This document shows positions 1-9,475 of a DNA stretch of 55,364 bases, piece after piece. The stretch's first letter is position 1. Every line of letters starts with the position of its first letter. The position numbers and the translations under genes were made by a program. Origin of the DNA: Peptoniphilus sp. KCTC 25270. Lineage in GTDB: Bacteria > Bacillota > Clostridia > Tissierellales > Peptoniphilaceae. The notes beneath the pieces are model-generated. The model had not been told where the DNA came from. It saw only the letters and a program-made list of their open reading frames with translations, and did not search any database. Location: assembly GCF_021012875.1 (NCBI RefSeq), contig NZ_JAJMZJ010000006.1, positions 1 through 55,364 on the forward strand, read 5' to 3'.

Positions 1-14
1 TGACGACTTTTAAT

Positions 15-43
15 ATTATATGCTCTCTTCGATTGCTTGTCAA
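15..43 (-). promoter_or_regulatory. Consensus sigma-A promoter (P2) reading off the left edge
   Basis: On the minus strand TTGACA (38-43) is followed after exactly 17 bp by TATAAT (15-20). Both boxes match consensus perfectly. Transcription would start near position 8 and run out of the window. With the second promoter about 100 bp upstream, the arrangement resembles rRNA operon promoters; the transcribed gene itself is not visible. Confidence 0.85.
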
Positions 44-111
44 CACTTTTTTTACATTCTTTTTTCAAATCTTTTTCGCAGATTTTACTCCCTTGCCGTG
101 TCGACTTATAT

Positions 112-140
112 ATATTACTACCATCCCTTCTTACTGTCAA
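112..140 (-). promoter_or_regulatory. Consensus sigma-A promoter (P1) reading leftward
   Basis: On the minus strand TTGACA (135-140) and TAATAT (112-117) are separated by 17 bp. It lies just past the stop of the TPR gene and about 100 bp upstream of a second perfect promoter. No terminator hairpin separates it from the TPR gene. The pair probably drives a strongly expressed stable RNA operon to the left. Confidence 0.75.
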
Positions 141-153
141 TAGGTTTTTGAAA

Positions 154-1278
154 TTAATCGGAATCTTTTTCTAATTGTTCAATGAACTCTAATAGACTAG
201 GGTCTGATTCTAAGGCATAGGCTCGGCGAAGATCGTCTAAAGCCACTTCTTTATTTCCTAAATTGTATTCCAAGAGCCCACGATTGTAATATAGCTTTTT
301 CTCTTGAGGGTATTGATTGATTCCTTCTGTTAGAATTTTGATAGCTTCTTCTAATTCTCCGATTCCTGCTAGGGCTATACTTAAATCGTTTATGGTGTTT
401 TCATTTTCTTTATCCATTCGATAGGATTCTCTTAAGTGTTCTACGGCGAGTTCAAACTCTCCCATTCCGTAGTAAATCATACCTTTTATATAGTTCACGC
501 GTTGTGGTTCGTATTCTTTTTCTTGAATGGATTGGATTTGTTTCATTGCCTCTTCGTATCGACTGTATTGCATATAGGATTCTGCCGCTTCTATATAAGC
601 TTCGTTTTGGATTTCTTCGATTTGATTTCGAATTCGATCGTAATCTTCTTCATTCCCTTTTCCTTGAAGGGCTTTTTCATAATATAGTTTTCCTTTTACG
701 TATTGCCCTTTGGCTATGGCGATATTGCCTAAGCGTTCATTGGCCAATGTGTTTTGTGGGTCTTCTTTTACAATTTCTCCGTAAATATCTTCTATTTCTT
801 TGATTAGATAGCCCAACTCTTCGTCATTTCGTTCACCTTCTTCAAACCATTTTTGGTTGTATAGCATTTCCATAGCCAAGGCAATGTAGAAAGTGTCTTT
901 TGGATTTTCTGACAATATATGCAGAAATTTGCTGTAGATATAGAACCATTTGGCTTGATTTTTTTCTACAGTTTCAGATCGTTTCATAGACAAATAAGCA
1001 AGCCCATCTTTTCCGGCTTCTTTCATAAATCGTATATATTCTTCTCTGTAGGGAAAGTTTTCATCCATAACGACGGCTGCTGCCATTCCTTTGATGATGC
1101 TTTCATAATTTATATTTTCTTCTTCCCCTTGTTTTTTCACCTCTTCAATTAAATCTTCTTGCATAATTGGCAAGGGAACATTTATCAACGCCTGGTTCAC
1201 ACTTTCTTGTCGATCTTCTCTTGTCTCTAAAAATGTAATTTGACTTAGGATATCTCCTAAAAAATATTCTTTGTTCAT
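154..1278 (-). CDS. Tetratricopeptide repeat protein
   Basis: A soluble protein of about 374 residues with no signal peptide. From roughly residue 175 to the end it shows repeated helix-pair motifs typical of TPR, such as ANERLGNIAIAKGQYVKG, VNYIKGMIYYGMGEFELA and LYYNRGLLEYNLGNKEVA. The N-terminal 150 residues are helical but not recognised. TPR proteins are protein-interaction scaffolds; no specific partner can be named. I prefer the ATG at 1278, which has AGGTGG just upstream, over an in-frame ATG at 1293 without a ribosome binding site. It is the last gene of the series that starts at pheS and follows the radical SAM gene closely. Confidence 0.8.
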   Translation of the reverse strand: MNKEYFLGDILSQITFLETREDRQESVNQALINVPLPIMQEDLIEEVKKQGEEENINYESIIKGMAAAVVMDENFPYREEYIRFMKEAGKDGLAYLSMKRSETVEKNQAKWFYIYSKFLHILSENPKDTFYIALAMEMLYNQKWFEEGERNDEELGYLIKEIEDIYGEIVKEDPQNTLANERLGNIAIAKGQYVKGKLYYEKALQGKGNEEDYDRIRNQIEEIQNEAYIEAAESYMQYSRYEEAMKQIQSIQEKEYEPQRVNYIKGMIYYGMGEFELAVEHLRESYRMDKENENTINDLSIALAGIGELEEAIKILTEGINQYPQEKKLYYNRGLLEYNLGNKEVALDDLRRAYALESDPSLLEFIEQLEKDSD

Positions 1279-1306
1279 ATTCCACCTATTCATTTTTTTG
1301 AGGTTG

Positions 1307-2992
1307 TTATTTCTCTTTTTCTATTTCTATCTTTCTATCGAAATGTTTCACATATTTGTGATTTTTATAGAAGAGAATTCTTTCCATCCCTTGTAATGGC
1401 AAAGTGATTCCGCGGGCAAATCGGCTCACGCGATGAATGTCTTTTCCAAACTCTTCGTATTCTGATTCATCCATCTCTCCAATCCACTGAATCAATTTAT
1501 TTTTCCGCATTTCTTGATCCTGAACGGGAAGGATTTTTTCTATAAATTGATCCTCTTGGAAATAAAAATCTTCCTTTAACGTTTCGTAGGCCACTTCCCA
1601 TGGTAAGGTTGCTTTTTCTTTTAGCCAATCAAACAAGAGTTGGTACTTTCCTTTTTGGCTTTTTAGCGTATAGCTTTCCTTGTTTTCTCTATAAAATTCT
1701 GTAAGGGAGAAAATATATTGGGAGGGCTTCGTTCCTTGGTCAAATATTTTTTGGCTTATGCCAGTGAATTGGTGTTCATCTATATAAATTTCTGATATTT
1801 TTTCAAAGTCTTTTAAGAATAAAACTTCCTTAGCGGATAAATCTTTTGTTCGAATTACGGTGTAGGGAGCTTTTTTCTCATAAAATAGGCCGTATTCTTC
1901 GGCGTTTTTCCTTAACGCTGTTCCTCTCAATAATTTCAAAAAGCCAATTTGAATTTTTTCTGGCTTCATGGAAAATACATCGTCGAATCCTCGCAAAAAA
2001 CTTTCCATATTTTCTCCAGGAAGTCCAACGATTAAATCCAAATGACGATGAATGTTGGATTTAGAAAATCGTTCCATGGATTTTTTTATGTTTTCTAATC
2101 CTTCTTTTCGATGGATCTCTTCCAAAACTTCTGGGTTTGTTGTCTGAACTCCGGCTTCCAATTGAAAGAGTCCTTCTGGAGCGTGAATTAAAGATTCTAT
2201 GACCTCTTCTTGAATGTCTTCCAAATTGATTTCAAAGTGAATATTAATTCCTTCTGGCGCTTCTTCTTTCATAAATTCCAACAATTCCAATGTTCGTTTT
2301 GGATGCATGGTAAAGGACCGGTCCACAAACTTAATTTGTTTGGTTCCTGTTTGAAATAATTTTCGCATATCTTTCTTTACTTTTTCTACGCTTCGATAGC
2401 GAACTTTATCATCTAAAGAGGATAGGCAATAGGCACAATTATAGGGACAGCCTCGCATAGCTTCATAATACAAAATGCGATGTGCCATATTTTCTTCTTT
2501 ATAATCCAAACTAGGAAGATGATCCAAATCTTTCGTTATTTCTACAGGAGGAGTTACTACGAAATTCTCCCCATCTCTATAGACAAAACCTTTCATTTCC
2601 TTCCAAAAACGGTTTTCTTCTAAAATTTGAATAAATTGAGGAAAGGATTCTTCTCCCTCTCCATAAAAAATTCCATCTATCCATGGATTCTCCTGAAGAT
2701 GTTCTTCCCAGTCGTAGGAAACTTCTGGCCCACCAACAAATTGCTGGATTTCTAATCCCATTTTTCCAATGGTATCTCCTAACTTTTGAATTTGCGACCA
2801 ATTCCAAATATAGCAAGACCAGAAAATATGAGTCGGGTTCCGTTTCAAAATTTCAAAAAGCAAATCTTCTTGGGTTTCATTTATGGTTCCTTCAAAGATT
2901 TCGACTTCTTTCTTGCAAGATTTTTGAAGAAGTCGCACCGCTAAATTGGTATGACTAAAGCTCGCGTTTAAGGCAACTAATAATTCTTTCAA
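1307..2992 (-). CDS. B12-binding-domain radical SAM protein (DUF4080-like)
   Basis: The N-terminal about 150 residues resemble a cobalamin-binding domain, as in the B12-binding radical SAM superfamily. They are followed by the radical SAM cluster motif CPYNCAYC (CxxxCxxC), which binds the 4Fe-4S cluster used to cleave S-adenosylmethionine. The C-terminal part fits the DUF4080 layout. The substrate is unknown. I choose a TTG start at 2992, because GGAGG lies 5 nt upstream and the resulting start MKELLVALNASFSHTNLA is typical of the family; the ATG at 3004 overlaps the T-tail of a terminator and lacks a site. It lies downstream of argS beyond that hairpin and is probably cotranscribed with the TPR gene. 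Confidence 0.85.
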   Translation of the reverse strand: MKELLVALNASFSHTNLAVRLLQKSCKKEVEIFEGTINETQEDLLFEILKRNPTHIFWSCYIWNWSQIQKLGDTIGKMGLEIQQFVGGPEVSYDWEEHLQENPWIDGIFYGEGEESFPQFIQILEENRFWKEMKGFVYRDGENFVVTPPVEITKDLDHLPSLDYKEENMAHRILYYEAMRGCPYNCAYCLSSLDDKVRYRSVEKVKKDMRKLFQTGTKQIKFVDRSFTMHPKRTLELLEFMKEEAPEGINIHFEINLEDIQEEVIESLIHAPEGLFQLEAGVQTTNPEVLEEIHRKEGLENIKKSMERFSKSNIHRHLDLIVGLPGENMESFLRGFDDVFSMKPEKIQIGFLKLLRGTALRKNAEEYGLFYEKKAPYTVIRTKDLSAKEVLFLKDFEKISEIYIDEHQFTGISQKIFDQGTKPSQYIFSLTEFYRENKESYTLKSQKGKYQLLFDWLKEKATLPWEVAYETLKEDFYFQEDQFIEKILPVQDQEMRKNKLIQWIGEMDESEYEEFGKDIHRVSRFARGITLPLQGMERILFYKNHKYVKHFDRKIEIEKEK

Positions 2993-3004
2993 AAATACCT
3001 CCAT

Positions 3005-3029
3005 GAAAAAAAGAGGGCCTAAGCCCCCT
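3005..3029 (-). terminator. Intrinsic terminator between argS and the radical SAM gene
   Basis: On the minus strand a 7-bp stem (AGGGGGC / GCCCTCT, one G-U pair) with a 4-nt loop is followed by seven T. It sits just after the argS stop and runs into the start region of the next gene, so downstream expression likely depends on partial read-through. Confidence 0.75.
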
Positions 3030-3034
3030 ATTTC

Positions 3035-4747
3035 TTACATCTTTTCAGGAGCTTGGATTCCTAATAAATCCAAACCTCTTTTGATCATATTTTTTACACC
3101 GTAACACAATAACAGTCTTGTGTTGGTTAACTCTTCCTCTTCTGTCAAAATCGTTGTAGCATTATAGAATTTGTTGAAAGTTTTTGCTGCTTCTACAATA
3201 TAACGAGTAATGAAATAAGGCTCGTTTTTCAAATGAGCATCTACGATAATGTCAGCGAATCCATATAATAACTGCAACAAACGAATTTCCTCTTCATTGG
3301 TTAACAACGCCGGATTCACCTTGTTGTCCAATTGGAAATTCCCTTTTGCTAATAGAGAATTGATTCGAGCGTGGGTGTATTGTACATAAGGCCCAGTTTC
3401 TCCTTCAAAACTCAAGGTTTTTTCCCAATCAAATACATAATCTTTGATTCTTTGGTTAAACAATTCTTGGAATTTTACCGCTCCTATTCCAACTTGTTCT
3501 GCCAATTCTTTCCGATTTTCCATAACTACGCCTAACTCTTCTTCTCGTTTGCTCAAAATTTCATCTACTTGAGAAATGGCGCGATTTAATACATCTTCTA
3601 AATACAATACTTTTCCACGACGTGTAGAAAGGGTTCCATCTTCTAAACTTACCATACCAAAGGGAACGTGGATACAATCTTTTGACCATTCGTATCCCAT
3701 TTTATCCAAAATAGCCACCAATTGTTGGAAATGAAGATTTTGTTGGCTACCTACAACGTAAATGTTTTTGTAGAAATCGTAGGTGTCTTTACGGAATTTA
3801 GCCGCTGTAATATCACGAGTCAAATAAATGGTAGATCCATCTCGTTTTACGATGATAGATGGTGGCAATTTGTATTCTTCTAAATCTACAATTTTTGCTC
3901 CATCGCTTTCTACCAATACGCCTTTGTCTTCCATTTCTTGAACAACAGCTGGCATTAAATCGGAGTAATAACTCTCTCCACGGTAGGAGTCAAATTCGAT
4001 ATCCAACAATTTATAGACACGTTGAAATTCATCTAGACTCACTTCACGGAACCATTTCCATAAAGCAACGGCTTCTTCGTCTTTTTCTTCCAATTTACGG
4101 AACCATTCTCTAGAATTGTCTAACAATTCTGGCTTTTCTTCCGCTTCTTGGTTAATACGAACGTATAATTTTACAAGTTCTGGAATTGGATTGCTTTCGA
4201 TTACTTCACGATTTCCCCATAATTTATAGGCTTCAATCATCATACCGAACTGCGTTCCGTAATCTCCCAAATGATTAATTGACGTTACATCGTATCCTAG
4301 AAATTCATAGATTCGCTTTAAGGAATCTCCAATAACAGTAGTACGAATATGCCCAATATGGAAAGGCTTCGCAATATTTGGGGAAGAGTATTCCACTACA
4401 ACCGGACGATTTTCCCCATAGTTTGTACGACCAAATTCTTCTTTTTCTTCTTTGACTTGGCCTAACATCAACTCAGCCAAAGCTTTTCGATCCACAAAAA
4501 AGTTCAAATAGCTTCCCACTACTTCGATTTTTTCAAAAGATTCTAAATCTCCCAAAGATTCTTTGATTTCTTCTGCAATCATTTGTGGGCTTTTTCTCTT
4601 GATTTTTGCAAGGGAAAAGGTTGGAAATGCATAATCTCCCATTTTTGAATCTGGTGGAATCTCAATCAAAGATAAAAATTGATCTACTTCCAACTCTGGA
4701 ACTTCTTCATGCAGCTTTTCTGCAATTATTTTCTTAAAATCTAACAT
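3035..4747 (-). CDS. argS: Arginyl-tRNA synthetase
   Basis: Class I synthetase that charges tRNA-Arg with arginine in the cytosol. The N-terminal additional domain (about 1-110) precedes the catalytic core with the HIGH-type motif FHIGHIRTT near residue 130, after SSPNIAKPF. The C-terminal DALR anticodon-binding domain contains GPYVQYTHARI and ends near residue 570, the usual family length. Start ATG has AGGAG 7 nt upstream. It follows mutS2 by 10 nt and ends just before a terminator hairpin. No T-box is present; expression likely comes from the upstream pheS promoter. Confidence 0.97.
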   Translation of the reverse strand: MLDFKKIIAEKLHEEVPELEVDQFLSLIEIPPDSKMGDYAFPTFSLAKIKRKSPQMIAEEIKESLGDLESFEKIEVVGSYLNFFVDRKALAELMLGQVKEEKEEFGRTNYGENRPVVVEYSSPNIAKPFHIGHIRTTVIGDSLKRIYEFLGYDVTSINHLGDYGTQFGMMIEAYKLWGNREVIESNPIPELVKLYVRINQEAEEKPELLDNSREWFRKLEEKDEEAVALWKWFREVSLDEFQRVYKLLDIEFDSYRGESYYSDLMPAVVQEMEDKGVLVESDGAKIVDLEEYKLPPSIIVKRDGSTIYLTRDITAAKFRKDTYDFYKNIYVVGSQQNLHFQQLVAILDKMGYEWSKDCIHVPFGMVSLEDGTLSTRRGKVLYLEDVLNRAISQVDEILSKREEELGVVMENRKELAEQVGIGAVKFQELFNQRIKDYVFDWEKTLSFEGETGPYVQYTHARINSLLAKGNFQLDNKVNPALLTNEEEIRLLQLLYGFADIIVDAHLKNEPYFITRYIVEAAKTFNKFYNATTILTEEEELTNTRLLLCYGVKNMIKRGLDLLGIQAPEKM

Positions 4748-4757
4748 TTTTCTACTC

Positions 4758-7139
4758 CTATTTTAATTCCCCATAGGTTACGCCACTTCCACCATCGTCA
4801 TAGGCTGCTTCCTTATAGGATTTTACCAGTTTGTGTTTCCGCAAATACTCTTGAACTTTCTGTCGCAGAGCTCCGGTGCCTTTTCCATGAATTATACGCA
4901 CACTTTTCAAATTCGTCAAATAGGCATCATCAATCATCTTATCCAAATCGGCTACGCATTCTTCAAAGGTTTTTCCTCGAATATCAATCTCCGTCTTGGC
5001 ATTTTTTGCTTTCTTCTGAACCAAATTTTTCGAATTTTTGGTTCGTCGTTCTTCTTGTCTTGTTTTGCTGGCCTGAACCAATGTGTTTTTTGGCAAAGAC
5101 ATTTTCATAAGTCCTGCTTGAACCAATACATTTCCCTTGGCATCTTCCAAGGCCAAGACCGTCGCTTCCACCCCAAGAGATTGGGCAAATACCGTATCTC
5201 CTAATTTTAACTCTTTGACAGGGTTTGAGGCCTCTTTTAAGACAACGCCATTTTTATCTGAACGCTTCAAGCGTTTTAGATCGCTTCGCAAAAGATCTTG
5301 GGCTTGTTGAAGAGTTTTTGCTTCTTCTTTTTCTAATTTATTGGTGATATCTTTGATTTCAGAAAGGGCTAATTCCGCATTTTCCTTCGCTTCTGTCACC
5401 AAATCTTTGGCTTCTTTTCTCGCCTTTTCTAAAATCCGATCTTTTTCTCTCTCCAAAGCTGCCGATTGTTTTCGGGTTTTGGAGAGTTCTTTTTCTAAAG
5501 CCTCTTTTTCCTCTTCGGTTCGCATGCGAGTTTGTTCCAAACGCTGACGCTCATTTTCCAACTCTTCCAAAACGTCCTCAAAAGCAATATCTTCGGTTTC
5601 CAAGAAAGCATTGGCACGCCCAATGATCTCATCGGGCAATCCCAAACGTCTAGAAATTTCAAAGGCATTGGACTTTCCAGGCACTCCAATAATTAAACGA
5701 TAGGTTGGAGAAAGAGTGTCTATATCAAATTCCATAGAAGCGTTTTGTACTCCTGGCTCCGTTAAGGCATAAAGTTTCAATTGATTGTAGTGAGTTGTGG
5801 CCATAACATGAATGGATTGTTCCTTTAGCGTATCAATAATACTTAAAGCCAAAGCCGCTCCCTCTGTAGGATCGGTTCCCGCTCCTAATTCATCAAATAG
5901 AACCAAGGAATTTTCATCCGCCTCTTTCAAAATATCTACAATATGAACCATATGGGAACTGAAAGTAGACAGAGATTGTTCAATGCTCTGCTCATCTCCA
6001 ATGTCGGCAAAAATTTTCTTATAAATTCCTACAACGGATCCGGAACGAGCGGGAATATGAAGACCAAATTGAGCCATCATCGTTAACAATCCCAATGTTT
6101 TTATGCTTACGGTTTTTCCTCCCGTATTCGGCCCCGTTATAATCAAAGCCTGATAATCTCCGCCCAATTCAATGGTAACCGGCACTACTATTTTCGGGTC
6201 CAAAAGAGGATGGCGAGCCTCTACCAGTTTTGTTCGAAATTCTGTGGAAAATTTTGGACGAATGGCGTTTTGTTCTAAAGCCAATTTCCCTTTGGCAAAT
6301 AAAAAGTCTAGTTCTGCCATTATTTGTTCATCGGCTTTGAATTCATAAGGATATTGCCCGATTTCTTCCGAAATTTCTGTTAAAATCCGGATAATTTCTT
6401 CTCGTTCAGAAATTTCCAACTCACGAATTTCGTTGTTTAGTTCCACCACTGCCATTGGTTCAATATAAACCGTTTGGCCAGAAGAACTCATATCATGTAC
6501 CAATCCAGGGATTTTCCCTCGACTATCTTGCCTTACAGGAACAACATATCTTCCTTCTCTCATGGTAATAATAGAGTCCTGGAGAGAGCCTTTCAAATCC
6601 TGATTGGCTACAATGGAATTTAGCTTTTCTCGAATGTTGTTTTTCTTTTGGCTTAAAGATCTACGAATCTGTTTCAACCTCGGAGAAGCATCATCGTATA
6701 AACTTTCTTCGTTTTCAATGGTTTTTTCAATCCAACGTTCCAATTCCACATTCCCCCACAAAGAAGAAATGTGACCTTCGATAATGGGATAAACACTTTC
6801 TCGATCCGAATCATTGTCTGACATATATTTGCGAATTCTTCGAACGCCTCGCAAAAAATCTCCAATGCTTAAAATTTCTCCAATGGATAAAACCCCGCCT
6901 CTCGAAGCATGAAGGGCCCATTTGGAAACCCCTTTGATTCCAATTAAAGGAGGCGAACTTCTTTTCATTAAAAGCCCAAGGGCTTCTTCTGTTTCTTGTT
7001 GCATTTCCTCGATTCGACGAAGATCGCTTTCCATTTCTAAAGAATCGATCCGTTCTTTTCCTAAGTCGGAAGTCGTCATGTTCTTCAACCGACGAAGAAT
7101 CTCATCGAATTCTAAAATCTCTTCAATTCTTCTTGCCAT
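4758..7139 (-). CDS. mutS2: Endonuclease MutS2 (ribosome rescue / anti-recombination ATPase)
   Basis: A MutS-family ATPase of 793 residues. The core region is followed by the ATPase domain with Walker A GPNTGGKT near residue 336 and the Walker B segment LVLFDELGAGTDP about 80 residues later. A charged coiled-coil linker (about 500-620) leads to a C-terminal Smr domain containing IDIRGKTFEE and RIIHGKGTGALR. In Firmicutes MutS2 is known to act on collided ribosomes and branched DNA. The start is taken at ATG 7139, where TTAGGAGG lies 4 nt upstream; the longer reading from 7172 would overlap the upstream gene. It lies in the pheS-argS gene series. Confidence 0.96.
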   Translation of the reverse strand: MARRIEEILEFDEILRRLKNMTTSDLGKERIDSLEMESDLRRIEEMQQETEEALGLLMKRSSPPLIGIKGVSKWALHASRGGVLSIGEILSIGDFLRGVRRIRKYMSDNDSDRESVYPIIEGHISSLWGNVELERWIEKTIENEESLYDDASPRLKQIRRSLSQKKNNIREKLNSIVANQDLKGSLQDSIITMREGRYVVPVRQDSRGKIPGLVHDMSSSGQTVYIEPMAVVELNNEIRELEISEREEIIRILTEISEEIGQYPYEFKADEQIMAELDFLFAKGKLALEQNAIRPKFSTEFRTKLVEARHPLLDPKIVVPVTIELGGDYQALIITGPNTGGKTVSIKTLGLLTMMAQFGLHIPARSGSVVGIYKKIFADIGDEQSIEQSLSTFSSHMVHIVDILKEADENSLVLFDELGAGTDPTEGAALALSIIDTLKEQSIHVMATTHYNQLKLYALTEPGVQNASMEFDIDTLSPTYRLIIGVPGKSNAFEISRRLGLPDEIIGRANAFLETEDIAFEDVLEELENERQRLEQTRMRTEEEKEALEKELSKTRKQSAALEREKDRILEKARKEAKDLVTEAKENAELALSEIKDITNKLEKEEAKTLQQAQDLLRSDLKRLKRSDKNGVVLKEASNPVKELKLGDTVFAQSLGVEATVLALEDAKGNVLVQAGLMKMSLPKNTLVQASKTRQEERRTKNSKNLVQKKAKNAKTEIDIRGKTFEECVADLDKMIDDAYLTNLKSVRIIHGKGTGALRQKVQEYLRKHKLVKSYKEAAYDDGGSGVTYGELK

Positions 7140-7147
7140 AATTCCTC

Positions 7148-9475
7148 CTAACTTAAGATTCCCTTTTGCCAATGGCCTCTCGTAAAGCCATACTCTCGAA
7201 TTCTTTCACTCAATTCTTCTAAAGAATCTTTTCTTCCTTCTAAAGCAGAAGAAACGGCTTCCACAATTTCTTCCACAGGCTCCTCGTCTAACAAAAAGCG
7301 CAACTTTAACGCCCTCGGATTGTATTTCATTACACTTTCAAAATCATTCCCCAAATACGTAGGAACCATATTGTAAACTTCTGTAAAATCACTTCTTCGA
7401 AGCAATGGGAAATTCGCCTTTCTTTGATCCTGGATAAAATATCCTTTTCGGAAAGAACAAACCTTGCAATTTCGGTTATTTCCACATTTTTTCTTCAAGG
7501 ACATCGGGCAGTGTTTCATGGTCATAACTCTTTGATAACCATAGAACAAAATCTCTCCACAAGAACCAAATCCTTCATAAAATTCCTTATACTGCGATTC
7601 TCTACACTCCGAAGAAGGCATAATTTCGGTGTTCTCCTTGGCAAAAAAAGCAAAGGACTCCGAATTGAACACATTCAATCCCTCTCCTACTACCTTTTCT
7701 CCTTCTAAATCCATTTGCCCTAAATTTTGTGCTACGATTCCATGAATTTTATCTTTCTGTTTCTTGTAATATTCTCTGTACTCTTTTGTTCCATCATAAG
7801 TAGGCATACTTAAGTAAATTTTGCCCTTAAAATCTTTTAGAAAATCGAAGGTTTCTTTCTCTTTTTCTATATATTTCAATTCTAAACGATCTACTTTTTC
7901 CATGGGAACTCGCTTTAATTGCTCGAAGCTGGAAACTTCCACCGTTAACAAAGGTCTTCTGGGAGGATATTTTTCTCTTTTTCCTTGGGAAAATTTTAGG
8001 GAAATCTCTTCTCGAGGAAAATTCTCCTCTTCGTATTTTTCAATGGCCTCCCGACGAAGTTGATTGATGCTTTTTATAGGAATAAAAGCATTCTCGTCCA
8101 CATCCCATTCCAAAGAATCCAGATAATAATAGGACCGATCAAATTTTCTTAAATTCTCTTCTATTTTTTTCATTGGCAACGGAGCTTTTTTTGCTTCTTC
8201 CACCACTTGATCCAAAGTAACCATAACTTTTTTCTTTCCCATTAAAGAAAAAGAAGGTTTCTTTCCTATACGAATAGAAATTTTTCCATTCAAAGGAATT
8301 TGATGGTATAAATTCTCCAAACTTTTTTGGGATTTTTCTGCCAATTCTTGGCTAATCACTCTCTGAAACACACTGGGGATTTTTGGCGTAAAATTTAACT
8401 CTAATACAAAAGTTGAACCCGCTTTTGCATTGGTAGAAAGAGGCAATACCTTCTTTCTTCCTTTATTGTCTTCCATTTCCAGAACGTCGCCTTCCCGTAA
8501 ATCCAAAGAAGCCAAAAAAAGTGCATTCTTTCCCATACGCTTTTTTATTTCTCCAGCAACAACACCACGGTTGTCTGGCCGATCGAAAGAAATATAATTT
8601 CCCGAAAAATCTCCAAAAGTCGTTCCCTTTGTAAATGTTCGGTTGAAAATTTGAACGACATCTTTTTCATTATAAGGTTTCCCGTCTAAAGCTTCTCTGT
8701 AATTTCTCGTAATGGTCGCCACATATTCTGGGCGTTTCATCCGCCCTTCTAATTTGAAGCTATCCACGCCCGCTTCTAACAATTTTCCTACATCCTGTAG
8801 AGTATTCAAATCTCGCGGACTAATTGCATATCCTCGCTCATAAATAGGATTTTTTTCGTCGTCCACAATCTCATATTGTTTGCGGCAAGGCTGAGCACAG
8901 GAACCACGATTCCCGCTCCGTCCTCCAATCATAGAGCTCATTAAACATTGTCCACTTACGGACACACACAAGGCTCCATGACAAAAAGCTTCCACTTCTA
9001 AACTGGTTTCTCTTTTTATTTTTTCTATTTCTTCTAGTTCAACTTCCCTACCTACTACTACACGGCTGAAGCCCATTTCCTCAAGAAAACGGGCTCCATC
9101 TACATCCAAAATGCTCATTTGTGTACTTCCATGCAATTCAAAATTAGGTAAGAGTTCTCTTACTTTTTTGGCAAATCCAACGTCTTGTACAATCAATGCA
9201 TCGACGCCAATTAACCAAAGGTATTTTGCGTATTCTAACGCCTTTGGCAATTCTTTATCGGAAAGCAAAATGTTCATAGTAACAAAGACTTTCACCCCGC
9301 GAATATGGGCAAAGTCTACACATTCTTTCATTTCCTCTCGATCAAAATTGTTGGCACTAGCTCTCGCACTAAATTCTTTACCGCCAAGATATATGGCATC
9401 GGCACCATTGGCCACTGCCATATAAAAAGCCTCTTTCGAACCTGCTGGCGATAATAATTCTATATTTTGAATCAA
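7148..9475 (-). CDS. Peptidase U32 family protein (RlhA/TrhP-like RNA hydroxylation enzyme)
   Basis: 775 residues with the U32 signature near residue 165: EAFCHGALCVSVSGQC followed by RGSCAQPCR, cysteines that hold an Fe-S cluster in this family. A further Cys cluster, KKCGNNRNCKVC, lies near residue 680. Despite the peptidase name, characterised relatives (RlhA on 23S rRNA, TrhP on tRNA) install hydroxyl groups on pyrimidines using prephenate; which RNA this one modifies cannot be told. The length with a C-terminal extension is closer to RlhA. The start is TTG, whose bases overlap the zapA stop (TTGA), with AGGAGAG about 10 nt upstream, so translation is probably coupled. Confidence 0.9.
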   Translation of the reverse strand: MIQNIELLSPAGSKEAFYMAVANGADAIYLGGKEFSARASANNFDREEMKECVDFAHIRGVKVFVTMNILLSDKELPKALEYAKYLWLIGVDALIVQDVGFAKKVRELLPNFELHGSTQMSILDVDGARFLEEMGFSRVVVGREVELEEIEKIKRETSLEVEAFCHGALCVSVSGQCLMSSMIGGRSGNRGSCAQPCRKQYEIVDDEKNPIYERGYAISPRDLNTLQDVGKLLEAGVDSFKLEGRMKRPEYVATITRNYREALDGKPYNEKDVVQIFNRTFTKGTTFGDFSGNYISFDRPDNRGVVAGEIKKRMGKNALFLASLDLREGDVLEMEDNKGRKKVLPLSTNAKAGSTFVLELNFTPKIPSVFQRVISQELAEKSQKSLENLYHQIPLNGKISIRIGKKPSFSLMGKKKVMVTLDQVVEEAKKAPLPMKKIEENLRKFDRSYYYLDSLEWDVDENAFIPIKSINQLRREAIEKYEEENFPREEISLKFSQGKREKYPPRRPLLTVEVSSFEQLKRVPMEKVDRLELKYIEKEKETFDFLKDFKGKIYLSMPTYDGTKEYREYYKKQKDKIHGIVAQNLGQMDLEGEKVVGEGLNVFNSESFAFFAKENTEIMPSSECRESQYKEFYEGFGSCGEILFYGYQRVMTMKHCPMSLKKKCGNNRNCKVCSFRKGYFIQDQRKANFPLLRRSDFTEVYNMVPTYLGNDFESVMKYNPRALKLRFLLDEEPVEEIVEAVSSALEGRKDSLEELSERIREYGFTRGHWQKGILS

